Program-made: the position numbers and the translations under genes
In this document: positions 17,104-27,846 of the stretch, piece by piece
Numbering within the stretch: the stretch's first letter is position 1
How the letters are laid out: each line of letters starts with the position of its first letter
Assembly: GCA_009829735.1 (NCBI GenBank)
Contig: CM020618.1
Location: 3,532,882 to 3,596,881 of the forward strand
Source of the DNA: Pyropia yezoensis
Lineage: Eukaryota > Rhodophyta > Bangiophyceae > Bangiales > Bangiaceae
Direction of reading: 5' to 3'
DNA: 64,000 nucleotides
The notes under the pieces: generated by a model
The model's input: only the letters and a program-made list of their open reading frames with translations
What the model was told of the DNA's origin: nothing
Databases searched by the model: none

Positions 17104-17466
17104 TGTAGCACAATAGGAATCCGTCGCACGTCCACTCTCAGGGAACACTCACCAAGGGGGATCGGCACCAACGTCACCGGGAGGCCAAGGTTGCTGTCCT
17201 TGGAGCGCAAGCCACGGGACCAAGATGGGAGCCCAAATGGGAGGGGTTTGTTGTTCTACCTTGGCCGGCGGTGGATTCGCCACCGGCCCCCTCGTTATAA
17301 ACCCTCGGAGACACTACTAACTACCCTCCACCCCAAGATGCAAGTCCCTCTGGTCATACGTAACTTATAGATACCGTGACCAGTACGAACTATCAAATTG
17401 AAAGTTTAGGGTTAGAAGTAGCCCCCCTAATATTAGGGTTACAATACGGCCAACCATATTGCTACA
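17104..17466 (-). repeat. Left LTR of C1 (363 bp), mosaic
   Basis: Starts TGTAGC and ends GCTACA. Its U3 half (about 17370-17466) matches the right LTR of C1. Its U5 half matches the C3 LTR instead: it shares CACTCTCAGG, ATTGTGCTACA (minus sense) and the GGCCCCCTCGTT block, where the right LTR has the C2 variants. It is followed by a partial primer site. Confidence 0.88.
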
Positions 17467-17480
17467 TATCCCCCCCTTAG
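17467..17480 (-). promoter_or_regulatory. Polypurine tract of C1
   Basis: On the minus strand CTAAGGGGGGGATA abuts the LTR. The same tract precedes the C3 3' LTR at 63921-63934. Confidence 0.65.
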
Positions 17481-18057
17481 ATTCGGCCCGTCCTCGGGTC
17501 GAGTTGCATTCGGGTTACCGAATGTAAGTGGGTCGCGTGACCGTTTACCAGTCGGGTGGGGCTTTGCGCCCCGTCGCGACAGACACCCCTTTTCGAGGTT
17601 GTCTGAGGGGGGTGCCCCCCTTTGTGTGGTACACACACGATCCGATTTCCGGACCGTTAAATTCCCGATGCGGGTTCTGTTTACGACCCCCCTTTCCGAG
17701 GGGTGGTGCAAGCGGATCCGCCACCAGGTGTCTGGTGGTAGGGGAGCCCCTCTCGTGTTACCGAGTGAATGGGGGCGGCCGCTCCCGCTTTTCGCGGGGG
17801 CGGCTTCGAAATGAACCCCTCTTGGTTGCCCCGTACGGTGGTGTGGCCCCGGCCCGCCCAGGTGCCTGGGTGGAGCCCGTTCGTAGCCTCGTGGGGCGCG
17901 GGTTGACCCGCGCGCCTGAGGCGCTTCTCGTGGCCGTTTGTGGTCATAAGCGCGGGCGCCCGCGCTTCCCTGGCTCGTCCGCGCGAGCGTTCCTCGTACC
18001 GGGTCGAGCCGGCCTGGGCTTTTCTGCAAGGGGCGCCCCTGCCACCCCGGTTGCACC
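17481..18057 (+). other. Leader of the C1 antisense gene, an array of short hairpins
   Basis: No ORF I trust. It holds a series of near-perfect inverted repeats: 17507-17524 (7-bp stem), 17857-17870 (6-bp), 17896-17913 (GCGCGGG ttga CCCGCGC), 17912-17924 (5-bp), and 17948-17967, a perfect 20-nt palindrome. Further ones such as GTGTG gta CACAC lie between. The corresponding leader of C3 (63349-63920) is similar but diverged. The promoter of the antisense gene, or a structured 5' UTR, should lie here. Confidence 0.6.
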
Positions 18058-20421
18058 ATGTCGGACCCCCAGGTACCCGGGGGCGAGGACGACCTCCTGC
18101 CTGAAGAGGGGGAAGAGGTGATGGTGGACGACGTTCCCGTCTCCGCCACCGCCGCCGAGTGCTTCCTAGCGAGCTCGTCGGAGGACGAGGACGACCGGGT
18201 GACCGTTCGTGTGGCCCCGGACGGCGCGCCGGGCGGGTTGTCGTCCGTGTGTAGCGGCACGACGGCTCCGTCGGGTGGCGGACAACCGCGTGCAGCGGTG
18301 GCTTCTACCGCTTCTCCTCCGGCGGCCCGGGTGGCTTCTGTCGCCGGTGCCGGCGCGGCTCTACCTCAAGACGGTGTCGCCGGCGTGGCGGATGGTGGTG
18401 TTGGCACCCCGTCCAGTCCGGCGGGTCAAGACGGCGCGGGTGCCCGCCCGGTTGGTGTGTCCGCTGCGGCGGGTAGCGGGTCTACCCGTGCTGCCCCCGT
18501 GGTACCCACGTCGGGTCCGGGTGGCGGCGATGCTCTGCCCGCGGTGCCGCGGGCGTCTGGTGGTCAAGGTGGGTCTACACCGATGGCTGTGGACTCCGGT
18601 AGTTACTCCGGGCGGGCGCCCGTCCTTCTTCTTCCTCCTCGGCCGCGTGCGACTCCGGCGCCGGCCCCTCTTCCGGTGGGGCATCCCCCGGCGCCCCCTA
18701 TTCTTCCTGGTCCTGCCCGGGCTGCCCCGTTGGGTGGCGGCGTCGCCGTGGCGGCGGGTCAACCCGCCATGTCGATGTTCGACTTGGTGGCTCGGGTTCG
18801 AGGCCTGACTGTGCAAGAGTCAATGGAGTCCGATGGGCGGATGCGGGTGGACTTCCACCTGCCCCATCCCCGTGGAGAGTCCTCCCGGCGCGTCAAGGTG
18901 GACCCGAGTTGGGAGCGGGAGTTGGTGCGGCTGGTCAACCAGCCGAACGCGGTGCGAGTGGAACACCATTGGATCCTGAGTCAGCCGGACGACCGGCATG
19001 CGCAGCTCTGGCGTGCTCGGGTGAGACGGGGTGAGGTCTACCTCGACCCCGCCTTCGGGGTATGCGACCTGATTGCTCCCGCGTTGCCGCGGGAGATTGA
19101 CTACCCGGCTAGTGCTCGGGGGATTGCGGCGGCGGCGGAGCCGGTTGCGTTTGGGGAGACGGTGGGCAGTACCGGTCGGTATCCCGACTTTGATTACTAC
19201 CCGGGGGTATCCCCGTATCTGTCGTTGACGGCTCCCTACCCGCCTATGGCGGGGTTGAAGTCGGCGTCGAGTTGGCGACGTAACCATGGTGTCATGGCGG
19301 ATGCGTTTCGCACGGATATAACGTGTGCGTTGCAGACCGGCAACGGTCGTGCGCCGGTATACACTCCCTTGCGCCCGCCGCTATGGCAGGAAGGGTGGGA
19401 ACCCGCCCCTGCTTTCCGGTTTGACACCGGCTCCTGTCTCCGATACTTCGGGAGTGTGTTGGCCTTCCGGCCGGTCCACCCGTTGCAGGGTACCCTTGAG
19501 GTTACCCTCGGGCAGGCGTCCTCCTTCTTGCTGTCCGTCCGCCGGCAGGGGCGCCTGTTTCATCTTCCGACGGGTGTCCGTCGGCACATCGCGCAGTTGG
19601 GCGTGGACCTGATAGCTGCCAAGACCGGGTTGGCCCGGGAGTTCGAGGCTCTGCTGGCTGTTCACGATGCCATGAACTGGGCTGGGGTGTTGGCCCTTCC
19701 CCCGTACCGGGACCCGCAGGCTGGGGCTACCCCCTTGCCTCGTCACTCGTTGCGTATCCGGCGTACTCAGCCGGGTGAGCCTAGTTGCCATGGGTGGGCG
19801 TCCACCGAGGCCGTTCCTGACCTGGGTATTCCCATGGTTATCCATGACCCTCTTCAGGTCCTTGCCCCGTGGTTCGGTAACCCGATACCGGCGGCGGTTG
19901 GCCGTCGTCCCCGAGAGTGGGGCTCTGCGGGTGGGGAGCGTGAGGTGTCCCGTCGTCGGGCGGAGCCCCGCCGGGGTTACGGTGGAGCCCCTTCGGTAGG
20001 GTCCTACCGAGCCTCGTATCAGGTGCCACCGGCTCCGGTGGTAGCCGTGTCGGCTCCTCTGGCTCCTCTGGCTGCGCCATTGTCCGCTCCCGCCCCTGTC
20101 ATGCAAGACGGGGGTCTCCGTCTCTGGTATGAGGGCGTTGACGCTCTTGTTGCCCGCGCAATGCGGGAGGGTCTCTATGTTAGCTGGGGGGGTATCCCCC
20201 CAGGTGCTGCGCTAGTTGGGTCAGCGCGTTGCTTCGGTGGTGTGCTTGACCGCCTCCAAAAAGCTCTGGAGGACGTGGAGGCTGGCCGCAGCACCCTCGT
20301 CCAGCTATGCACCGAGGTAACTCGGGTGATTGACCGTCGTGAGATTGCCGACCGGTGGAGCACGGAAGTATACGCGCTTACGCGTGAGTGGCCTCCCTCG
20401 GGCAGTGGGTCTACCCACTGA
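18058..20421 (+). CDS. Convergent antisense protein of C1 (787 aa)
   Basis: Intact frame antisense to gag and pol, starting at an ATG in the context CACCATGT. Residues 1-235 are acidic, then Pro/Ala/Gly-rich and probably disordered. Residues about 238-610 look globular (SMFDLVARVRGLTVQESMES onward, with many Trp, Tyr and Arg). Then a Pro/Ala-rich linker and a helical C-terminal block (about 690-775, with LDRLQKALEDVEAG). The core T479, E481, T483, A487, L491, V494, R499-L500, L503-P504, I511 and V516-D517 lines up with the B antisense protein. The C3 copy is nearly identical over the globular part but differs by indels in the N-terminal third. No catalytic motif recognised. It is open although gag and pol of the same copy are broken. 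Confidence 0.78.
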   Translation: MSDPQVPGGEDDLLPEEGEEVMVDDVPVSATAAECFLASSSEDEDDRVTVRVAPDGAPGGLSSVCSGTTAPSGGGQPRAAVASTASPPAARVASVAGAGAALPQDGVAGVADGGVGTPSSPAGQDGAGARPVGVSAAAGSGSTRAAPVVPTSGPGGGDALPAVPRASGGQGGSTPMAVDSGSYSGRAPVLLLPPRPRATPAPAPLPVGHPPAPPILPGPARAAPLGGGVAVAAGQPAMSMFDLVARVRGLTVQESMESDGRMRVDFHLPHPRGESSRRVKVDPSWERELVRLVNQPNAVRVEHHWILSQPDDRHAQLWRARVRRGEVYLDPAFGVCDLIAPALPREIDYPASARGIAAAAEPVAFGETVGSTGRYPDFDYYPGVSPYLSLTAPYPPMAGLKSASSWRRNHGVMADAFRTDITCALQTGNGRAPVYTPLRPPLWQEGWEPAPAFRFDTGSCLRYFGSVLAFRPVHPLQGTLEVTLGQASSFLLSVRRQGRLFHLPTGVRRHIAQLGVDLIAAKTGLAREFEALLAVHDAMNWAGVLALPPYRDPQAGATPLPRHSLRIRRTQPGEPSCHGWASTEAVPDLGIPMVIHDPLQVLAPWFGNPIPAAVGRRPREWGSAGGEREVSRRRAEPRRGYGGAPSVGSYRASYQVPPAPVVAVSAPLAPLAAPLSAPAPVMQDGGLRLWYEGVDALVARAMREGLYVSWGGIPPGAALVGSARCFGGVLDRLQKALEDVEAGRSTLVQLCTEVTRVIDRREIADRWSTEVYALTREWPPSGSGSTH

Positions 20422-20875
20422 GGAGTGCTATTGGTTGTGAGGGAGAGGGCCCCGGTGACCCATATGGTGGCCGGGTAGTAGTGAGTATAAACTCATCCCC
20501 TTTGGGGGCATTGCTTGCCTCTGTTTGCTGCCCTGGGGAGTACCCCTTCTGGCTCAGTGGTGCCTTGCCTCCCGCCCAACTTCTTTCGGTTGGTTCATGC
20601 TTGGGGAGGTCATCCTCCCTCACTTTGTGTCTTGGCTAGGGGAGGTCATCCTCCCGTGTAAGCCCCCTAGTTACTTCGATATTATCGAAGTTAGCCTTTA
20701 CCTTTAAGTTAACTTATTAAGGTTCAGGTTTTACTTAGTTGCCTAAGCTTGGTTCGACTTAGAAACCTAAGTCTGATTTGACTTAGAAACCTAAGTCTGC
20801 CGTAACCATGTCACGCCCTACTTAGTAGGTATAAGCCTCACCCCCCAACAGCCGAAGTCGGTGTCGGTTGGGTTG
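20422..20875. other. Hairpin-rich spacer between convergent antisense ORF and pol (C1)
   Basis: No ORF. From left to right: two copies of GGGGAGGTCATCCTCCC (each itself a GGGAGG tcat CCTCCC hairpin); an almost perfect ACTTCGATA/TATCGAAGT palindrome; TAAGTTAACTTA; then CTTAG...CTAAG hairpins including two copies of GACTTAG aaac CTAAGTC; and, next to the pol stop, a longer stem-loop CCCAAC...GTTGGG. Likely bidirectional transcript ending or RNA processing; inference. Confidence 0.6.
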
Positions 20876-23833
20876 TTACAGTAGGCGTCGTCGCCTCATG
20901 TAAGGCATGAGGAGTTGGCGGGGTATATTCGCCGCCTGTTCCCAGGTGAGTGAGTCGTATCCGACCCACATAACCTTCACGTACCAGGGTCCTGGTAGGT
21001 TCGGGTCGGTGTGTCCGACCACGCTCTCTACTTGGTATGGAATCCCATCCGGTCCCACCGGGTCATCTGACCGGTGGGTTGTAAGAGCTTCATGTAGCAA
21101 CCCAGCCGGTACCGGCTGAGGCTGTTCCGGCTTCGGAGCAGGTGTGACATCATTCACACTGATGCGTTGGATCTCCGTATCGGAGTGTAAGATAACAGAG
21201 TGGTCATCTCTGTGGAGAATCTGGTACGGTCCCTTGACCGGTTGCATGAGCTTGTTCCCCCGGAACTTCTGGTGTCTGATATAGACCCAGTCACCTGTCA
21301 TCAGGGTTGCGTTGCGCACCCGTAACCGGGCGTCGAAGTTCTTCTTATATCGAAGTTGTGTTCTGTCAAGGGCACCCTTGAGCTTAGGAATCATCCACGA
21401 TAGCTTGGCCAACCAAGCTAGGTGGATACGTTCGGCCGGTCGGCCTTTCGGTGTATCATACCGAGTGCACCTGCCTGGTGGCAGCAGCAGGTTACCGACG
21501 CCCAGTGGCATGACCAACTCCAGCGGAGCGATGTTCGTGCTCCGATGCGGCCTGGCATTGTATGTCAGGGTGAGTACGGACAGAAGCCTGTCCCAAGTGT
21601 TCGTGTGCTCTGCCACGTAGCACTGTAGCATCTTGACGATGGTGCGGTTGAACCGCTCCACCTGCCCGTTGGTTTGCGGGTGGTAGTCGGATGCCCGACG
21701 TGGTTCGATACCGAACATGCCCAGGACCTTAGTGCAGAATGCTGACGTAAGGTTTGCTCCGTTGTCGGAGAGGAGTTGCTTCATGACTCCGTATGCACTG
21801 ATCCAGTGGTCAATCACTGCGTTCATGATGGTGTATGCCGTATCATTCGGGATGGCTGCCGCTCGTGACAGCTGAGTGAAGCGGTCAGACATGACCTGGA
21901 TGTACCTGTTCCCTTCTTCCGTTACCGGAAGTGGCCCGAGTATGTCGATAGCGACTTGCTCGTTGGGCCCATCGGGTGGGAATAGCTTCATGGCAGACGC
22001 CTGCCTATGTAGACTCATGCGGTTACGCGCACAGGGGTGGCATCCCCTTACGTGGTCGACCACGTCGACGGCCATTGCTGGCCAGTAGAAGAACCTTCGC
22101 ATTGCTGCGAACATACGTGAACCCCCCGGGTGTCCGGCTGTGGGGTTCTCGTGTTCTCGTTCCATGACGGCTTGCCGTAAGGACACGGGAACCACGACTT
22201 GATGTCGTCCATCGGCGGGTGCCCGCCGGTATATGATTCCGTCTTCGTTCTCGGAGAAGATGCCGGCCGTACCGGCCAGGAGGTTAGCGCGATGACGTCT
22301 ACAGTCGTCGTCATTGGCTTGTGCCTCGCGGAAGTCCGCGAGGGTTAGTGGGCATGCTCGGTGTGCCATGGTATGGTCAACCATACCTTGGGTAGCGTTA
22401 CCCACCATGCAGACCGGTACCACCGGGATGTCCTCGTCCACCGGGCGGGTATCCCCGCTCGGGGTGTCGAGTCGAGACAATGCGTCTCCGAGATGGTGGG
22501 TTGACCCAGCCTTATACACGGTACGGTAGTCGTGCTCGGCCATTTTTAGCCTCCATCGGGCTAGCCTCCCATGGCTATCGGAATCCTTGTCACCAAGGTT
22601 GAGGAGCCATCGTAGGGGTTCGTTGTCGGACCTCACGATGAACCTGGAGCCCTCCAGGTATGGACGGAGCAGTTGCACTGCCCATACAACTCCGAGGCAT
22701 TCACGCTCGGTGGCACTATATTTACGCTCAGCCGGGTTGAGTGTCCGGCTGAAGTATCCTACCGGACGTAGGTCCGGGATAACGTTATCGGTACCGATCA
22801 AGGTCTCCCCCTGTAGCAGGGTGCATCCCACTTGGGTGTCGCACGCATCGACATCGATGACGAAGGTACCCCGTCGGTGCGGTAACGCAAGGACGGGTGG
22901 GGATAGTAGGGCTCGCTTCAGCGACTCGAAGGCCTCCTCTTCGCTAGGCGAAGGGGGTTGGAGTACCTTGGGCAGGGTACTGCTCGTAAGAACCGTTAAC
23001 GGTTTAGCTATCCGAGCGAAGTCCTTGACGAACCGTCGGTATACATTGCACATTCCCAGGAAGCTCTTGAGCTGTGTCTGGGTGTTAGGGAACCGGGCAT
23101 CCCGGAGTGCCCGGGTATTGGCTTCGAGTACCCCTAGTTTACCAGGGGTTATCTGGTGGCCCAGATACTCGACCGTCTGTTGGAAGAAGGCCCACTTCTT
23201 CTGACGCAGGGCTACCCCGGCGTTCCGCAAGGGGGTGAGTACCTCGTCCACATGTTGCACATGGTCATCCATGTTACGCGAGAAGACGATAACGTCATCG
23301 AGGTACACTAGGCAGTTACGCCACTTCACCCCCGACAGTATAATGTCGATAGCCCGCTGGAATGTAGCGGGGGCGTTGGACAATCCAAAGGGCATCCTTT
23401 GGAACTCGTACACTCCACTGTGACAGACGAATGCCGTCTTGGGGATATCCTCGTCCACCACCGGGATCTGCCAGTATCCGGCATTGCAGTCGATGGTGGT
23501 AAACACCGTAGCTTCCCCCAGGGAGTCGATGCATTCATCCATCCTTGGTAAGGGGTATGAGTCCTTCTTGGTAACCAAGTTGAGGCGTCGATAATCGATG
23601 CAAAACCGAGGGGTTTGATCCTTCTTCGGTACGATAACGACTGGGGCACCCCACTCCGACATCGAAGGTCGGATCACCTTAGCTTCACTCATCCTCTTCA
23701 CTTCTCCATCAACGATCTCTCGTTGCATAGGTCCCGCTCGGTGCGGTTGTGACCGGGCTGGGCGTGCGCCTCGTACCAGGTCAATACGATGTTGGGTTGC
23801 CCCAATGGTACCCAAGGCTCTCCGCCTGTCCAC
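20876..23833 (-). pseudogene. pol: pol of C1, RT-RNase H-integrase-chromodomain part
   Basis: RT with FCIDYRRLNL and YLDD, RNase H (DVDACDTQVG, TEREC, RSDNEPL), integrase (zinc site ending CHPCARN; DDE at IDILGPLP, SDNGANL, NGQVERF) and a chromodomain-like C-terminus (YQVESVVGHTDP...YVKVMWVGYDSLTWEQ), ending MRRRRLL. It is out of frame with the protease ORF at about 23815-23824, where two extra bases are present relative to C3. C2 has the same lesion. Confidence 0.88.
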
Positions 23834-25044
23834 ATGACGTCATGCTTTCTTAACATCCGTCGTACCCCTTCGGCTACCGAAGGGGGAAGGTGGTCGAGGT
23901 CAGCCTCGGCCCGTGCCTTCAATGCTTCTTGGTCCTTCGGCGGAATATCCGCCGGTAATGATGGTCGACTAGGCTTCCCGTCATCGGGTTGCTGTCGCTC
24001 GGTGGTCTCGGCGACCGCCAGCACCTCAAGTGGGTCCACTTGACCTTCCTTGTCAGGGGTAAGGACATCTCCTTCGTAGAGCTCAGCAATCCCGAGGATA
24101 GTTCCCTTCGGGAGGGTGACTGCCTTACGGCGATAGTTCGCCATCACTAGGAGGGACGACCCTCCTGATGGGTGGTCTATGAGACCGTTGGCCATGGTCA
24201 ACCCATGGCGCTTGTACGTCCGCAGGTTGCACCGGACTCTGCAGATGCCTGCGAGGTCGCAGTTAACCGGGAGGACTGTCTCCGACAACGGCTCAAAGCG
24301 AGTTCGCTTGGCCAACCGAAGTGTCTTCGGCTCGACACTTGCGTACACCTCAGCCACGTTAACGTGGCTCCCTTGTAGCGTCAGGTCCCTGACGATAGCC
24401 GTGTGTCCTCGCTTCGTCCCGTCGGCTTCTTGAAGCTCGACGGTCCTCCGGCCTGGCCGGATTGTATCAACGTGAACGTTGATGAAGGTGCACCCCAGTA
24501 TGCAGGGCACCGATAGGGTCTCACACACCAGGAAGTCGACTTCCGTGGTGAGTTCCCCGATGGTAACCCGCAGCGACATCGCTGCGGTCGTACGAATGAG
24601 GCGACCATTCGCGTCCTTGATGGTGGGTCCCCGAGTCACTCTGACTCGCGGAAGCCACTTGTCCGGGAGGGTATCCTTCCGGATAAGGTTGGGTCCAGCC
24701 CCTGTATCCAGTACCGGGTAGTACGATCGTGTCGACTGGGGGTCAACCCCCAGTGTGGCTGATACCTTGAAGTTCTCCAAGGCAAACAGCACGTGGCCTA
24801 CACCGATATCCGGTGTAGCTCGGGCATCCTGAACAGGGCCCTTGTCTGGTTCCATGTGACGGGGCTTCCCGTCCTCTCCTCCCAACCTTGGTGGTTGGTC
24901 ATCAATCCCCTGACGCCGTGTCGTCGGGGCCGGAAGGTGTACCCGGGGGTTGATGCGGCGTCGGCTCAACCGCGCTCTCCGTGGGGCTTTCCCCGCGGTA
25001 CTCCGGGGTGGCTTGCTTGGGTTACCCCAGCGCCCCCCGGTCAT
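23698..25044 (-). pseudogene. pol: pol of C1, protease part (448 codons)
   Basis: N-terminal part of pol with protease motif LDTGAG near residue 114, followed by the long linker to RT. The frame runs past the shared 2-bp lesion into nonsense and overlaps the RT frame by 135 bp. It starts at an ATG eight bases after the gag stop; in C3 this segment is continuous with RT. Confidence 0.85.
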
Positions 25045-25058
25045 CCTTCCTCTTACTC

Positions 25059-25065
25059 GTTTTCC
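25059..25065 (-). promoter_or_regulatory. Degenerate frameshift site GGAAAAC (C1)
   Basis: At the position where C2 and C3 have GGGAAAC, C1 reads GGAAAAC (Gly to Glu in gag). The P-site codon can no longer re-pair fully in the -1 frame, so frameshifting should be weakened. Confidence 0.65.
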
Positions 25066-26039
25066 GCCCTTGGTAGGGTGCTGTCCGCCGGGACATCCGG
25101 CTGTGGAGGTGCCTCCTCGACGGCCAGTACTCCACCTGGAGCTGGCTGCCTACCCGGTGCGGGTCCGGGTGCTCTGGCGGGATACCCCCCGGTGGACGCC
25201 TTGCGGTGCGCCGCTGCCCGCCGAGACTCCTCGGGGATGAGTGGGCAGGAAGACACCCAGTGCTGGGGATCCCCACACAACATACATCCGGACGTGCCGG
25301 TCCCTCCTTGAGTTCGCATCGGGGTAGCCCCGTAGCTGCGGTTGCCTCCCTCGGGCGCCCGAGAGCCTGCTCCCTGGTAGGCCTTGGGTCCTTGGGTCAA
25401 CCGGAACATGGACTCCCCCAACCGGTTGGGTCGGCCCGCAATCTGCGGGGGTGCCTCCGTGCGCACCGCCCATGTTGGCAAGGGTTGGTGAGGGTTACCC
25501 GTCACCGGGGAGTACCCCGTAGTCCGCACATACGGGACGCGCCGTCCCGTTCCTCCGTTGACCTGGAACTGGGTTCCAGTCGGGGCGATGTACGCTACCG
25601 TACCATGTTCATCCATCACCGGCGTCGCCAGTAGCAACAGGTGGCCCTGTTGGTCAACTAGAGGTTCATCCTCGCCCGTAGGGGTCTGTTCGGTCGCCAC
25701 CAGTACTGGTGCGGCCTTACGTTCCACCTTCTCTGGCCTCGGTACCGGGGTAAGACTGGGTTTGCCTCCCCCACCCTTGGGCTTCGGGGCCAAGGCACAC
25801 TCCGGGTGTAGAACCCGGTAGGCGTCCCCTAGGGACTTGCACATATGCATCAGTCGACTGAAGTTCGTCCGTGCCGTATTGGCTCCCCGAGTCGATATCC
25901 GCACGTAGTTGGGTACTCCTGCGAACAGGATGGCCCGTAGCTCCCCTTCTCCGAGGAGCTTCCCCAGCTCGTAGTCGAGCTCTTGGATCCGGCGTCCAAA
26001 CATCTCCTCATCCTCCCAGCTCTGGGCGGTGGCAGTGCG

Positions 26040-26083
26040 CAGGGCCCGGTAGTGGTCCTCGCAGGGCCCGGTAGTGGTCCTCG
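26040..26083 (-). repeat. 22-bp tandem duplication in C1 gag
   Basis: Two exact adjacent copies of a 22-bp unit (plus strand CAGGGCCCGGTAGTGGTCC...). The same duplication is in C2 (44439-44482) and absent from C3. Confidence 0.92.
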
Positions 26084-27464
26084 CACTTGTCCTCACTGAG
26101 GTAACTGCTCAGCAGCTCCTTGAGAATCCCACGGTAATCCATGGGGGTGGCCGCGACCCTCATTCCCGGCATCGGGGATGCCTGGCGAAGAATGCCTCGC
26201 ACCCGTTCATCAACAAAGAACGGGAGGATCTCCAGGGCCAGCCCCTCGTTGATGAGCGCCTTGTCTGCGGCTGCCTTGAAGCTAGTCAAGAAGCCGATGA
26301 CTGCCAACGGACGTCCGTTGGAGCCCCCGAACATAGGGACTCCCTTCATAAGGGTCTGCATAGAGCGGATCGCTCGGTGCGACGTATTACGCATCGATTC
26401 CGATACGGTGGTAGATCGGTCTTCCAAAAGATAACTTTCGGGAGTCAGTACCGACCTGAAGACTTCGTTGACGATCTCCGTGTCAGCGTCCTGGATATCC
26501 AGTCGCTTAGCCAGTTGATGAGCAAACTCATCGGACTCCATCCGCTTCAGTAGGCTCGCAGTTACCTGCGCGGTCATAGCTTCCACCACTGAAGATGGTA
26601 ATTCAGGCGTCGGCTTCTCGGGAACCCGAGTTGCCTGGCCTCCTTCGTCGGGGGGGTACTGTGAGAGGGTACCCCCTCCGCCAATAACCGACTCTCCACC
26701 GGCGTAAATATCCGCCGGGTCGTGTCCGCGGAGTCCGCTTCGGGTGCTCCGAGCGTATCGCTCCGTGTGACTCCGTTCCAACTCTGCCGACGAGTCGGAC
26801 CCATACCCCATTGTGTCCGGGGGTTGTCCAGGAGTCGCAACACCGGGGTTGACCCTGGTGGACTCAGAAAGTAGTCCGGCCGGTTCGAACCGTACTGGTG
26901 TGGGAGGAACACGACGGGGTCCCGTCGTGTGGCGTGTTGACATCAACACTGCCATCGCGTCCTCTGTCCGCTCCTGGCGAGCGTCGAGTCCGGAAAACCG
27001 GGCCTCGATGCGGGCCATTGATGCCATCAGGGAATCCCCTGGTGAAGGAGGCGGCGGAGTGAGGTCGGTCGACGACAGTTGAGGCAGGCCCCCGCCTCCT
27101 GCCGTCCGAGCCGTGCCAAACGTCGATCCGGCACCTGAGAGCATTGGCGTCTCAATGTTGTCGATCGGGTTCCCGATCTCGGTTCCCGTAGTCACCTCCG
27201 GGGTCGGCGTCGACGCCGATCCGTCATCTTGAACGTTCCCCGTCTCTTGGGTAGACATCGTCACAATCAGTCTACCGACGTAACAATCACCACGAATAAG
27301 AGAGCGAGGGGGTAGATTGGGGAGAGTAACAGTAGATCACAGTCAAAGGTAAAAACTCAACACAATCGATCAGGTCGCAACAACACGAGTACAAGAAAAG
27401 GACCGGATCCCTATCCGTGTGCCAGGGCCGAAGACGGCGTCACCACAAGGGTGACGGAAACCCG

Positions 27465-27482
27465 TCCCCTGCTGCTCCACCA
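27465..27482 (-). promoter_or_regulatory. Primer binding site of C1
   Basis: One base from the 5' LTR; the same TGGTGGAGCAGCAGGGGA as in families A and B. Confidence 0.85.
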
Positions 27483-27483
27483 A

Positions 27484-27846
27484 TGTAGCGCAATAGGGAT
27501 CCGTCGCACGTCCCCTCTCAGGGAACACTCACCAAGGGGGATCGGCACCAACGTCACCGGGAGGCCAAGGTTGCTGTCCTTGGAGCGCAAGCCACGGAAC
27601 CAAGATGGGAGCCCAAATGGGAGGGGTTTGTTGTTCTACCTTGGCCGGCGGTGGATTCGCCGCCGGCCCCCACGTTATAAACCCTCGGAGACACTACTAA
27701 CTACCCTCCACCCCAAGATGCAAGTCCCTCTGGTCATACGTAACTTATAGATACCGTGACCAGTACGAACTATCAAATTGAAAGTTTAGGGTTAGAAGTA
27801 GCCCCCCTAATATTAGGGTTACAATACGGCCAACCATATTGCTACA
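27484..27846 (-). repeat. 5' LTR of C1 (363 bp)
   Basis: TGTAGC...GCTACA. A sense-strand TATA box candidate (GGTTTATAACG) lies at about 27675-27681. Variant sites match the LTR of C2. Confidence 0.92.

Larger units (their letters stand above)
25053..27258 (-). pseudogene. gag: gag of C1, frameshifted by a 22-bp duplication
   Basis: Starts at the ATG of MSTQETGNVQDD (27258). A low-complexity N-terminus and a capsid-like region (FLTSFKAAADKALINEGLALEILPFF) precede a 22-bp tandem duplication at 26040-26083, which shifts frame. The second frame (up to 26096) carries the C-terminal half with knuckle CMLCGDPQHWVSSC and ends ENE then TAA. Without the duplication the frame would be continuous, as in C3. 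Confidence 0.88.
17104..27846 (-). mobile_element. Family C Ty3/gypsy element, copy C1 (10.7 kb)
   Basis: Minus-strand element: right LTR 27484-27846, primer binding site, gag (frameshifted), pol (frameshifted), hairpin-rich spacer, intact antisense ORF on the plus strand, hairpin-rich leader, polypurine tract, left LTR 17104-17466. No target duplication is found (ACCAA on the left, CAGTG on the right), and the two LTRs differ at several sites in a patterned way, so the left end has probably been altered by recombination. Confidence 0.9.
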
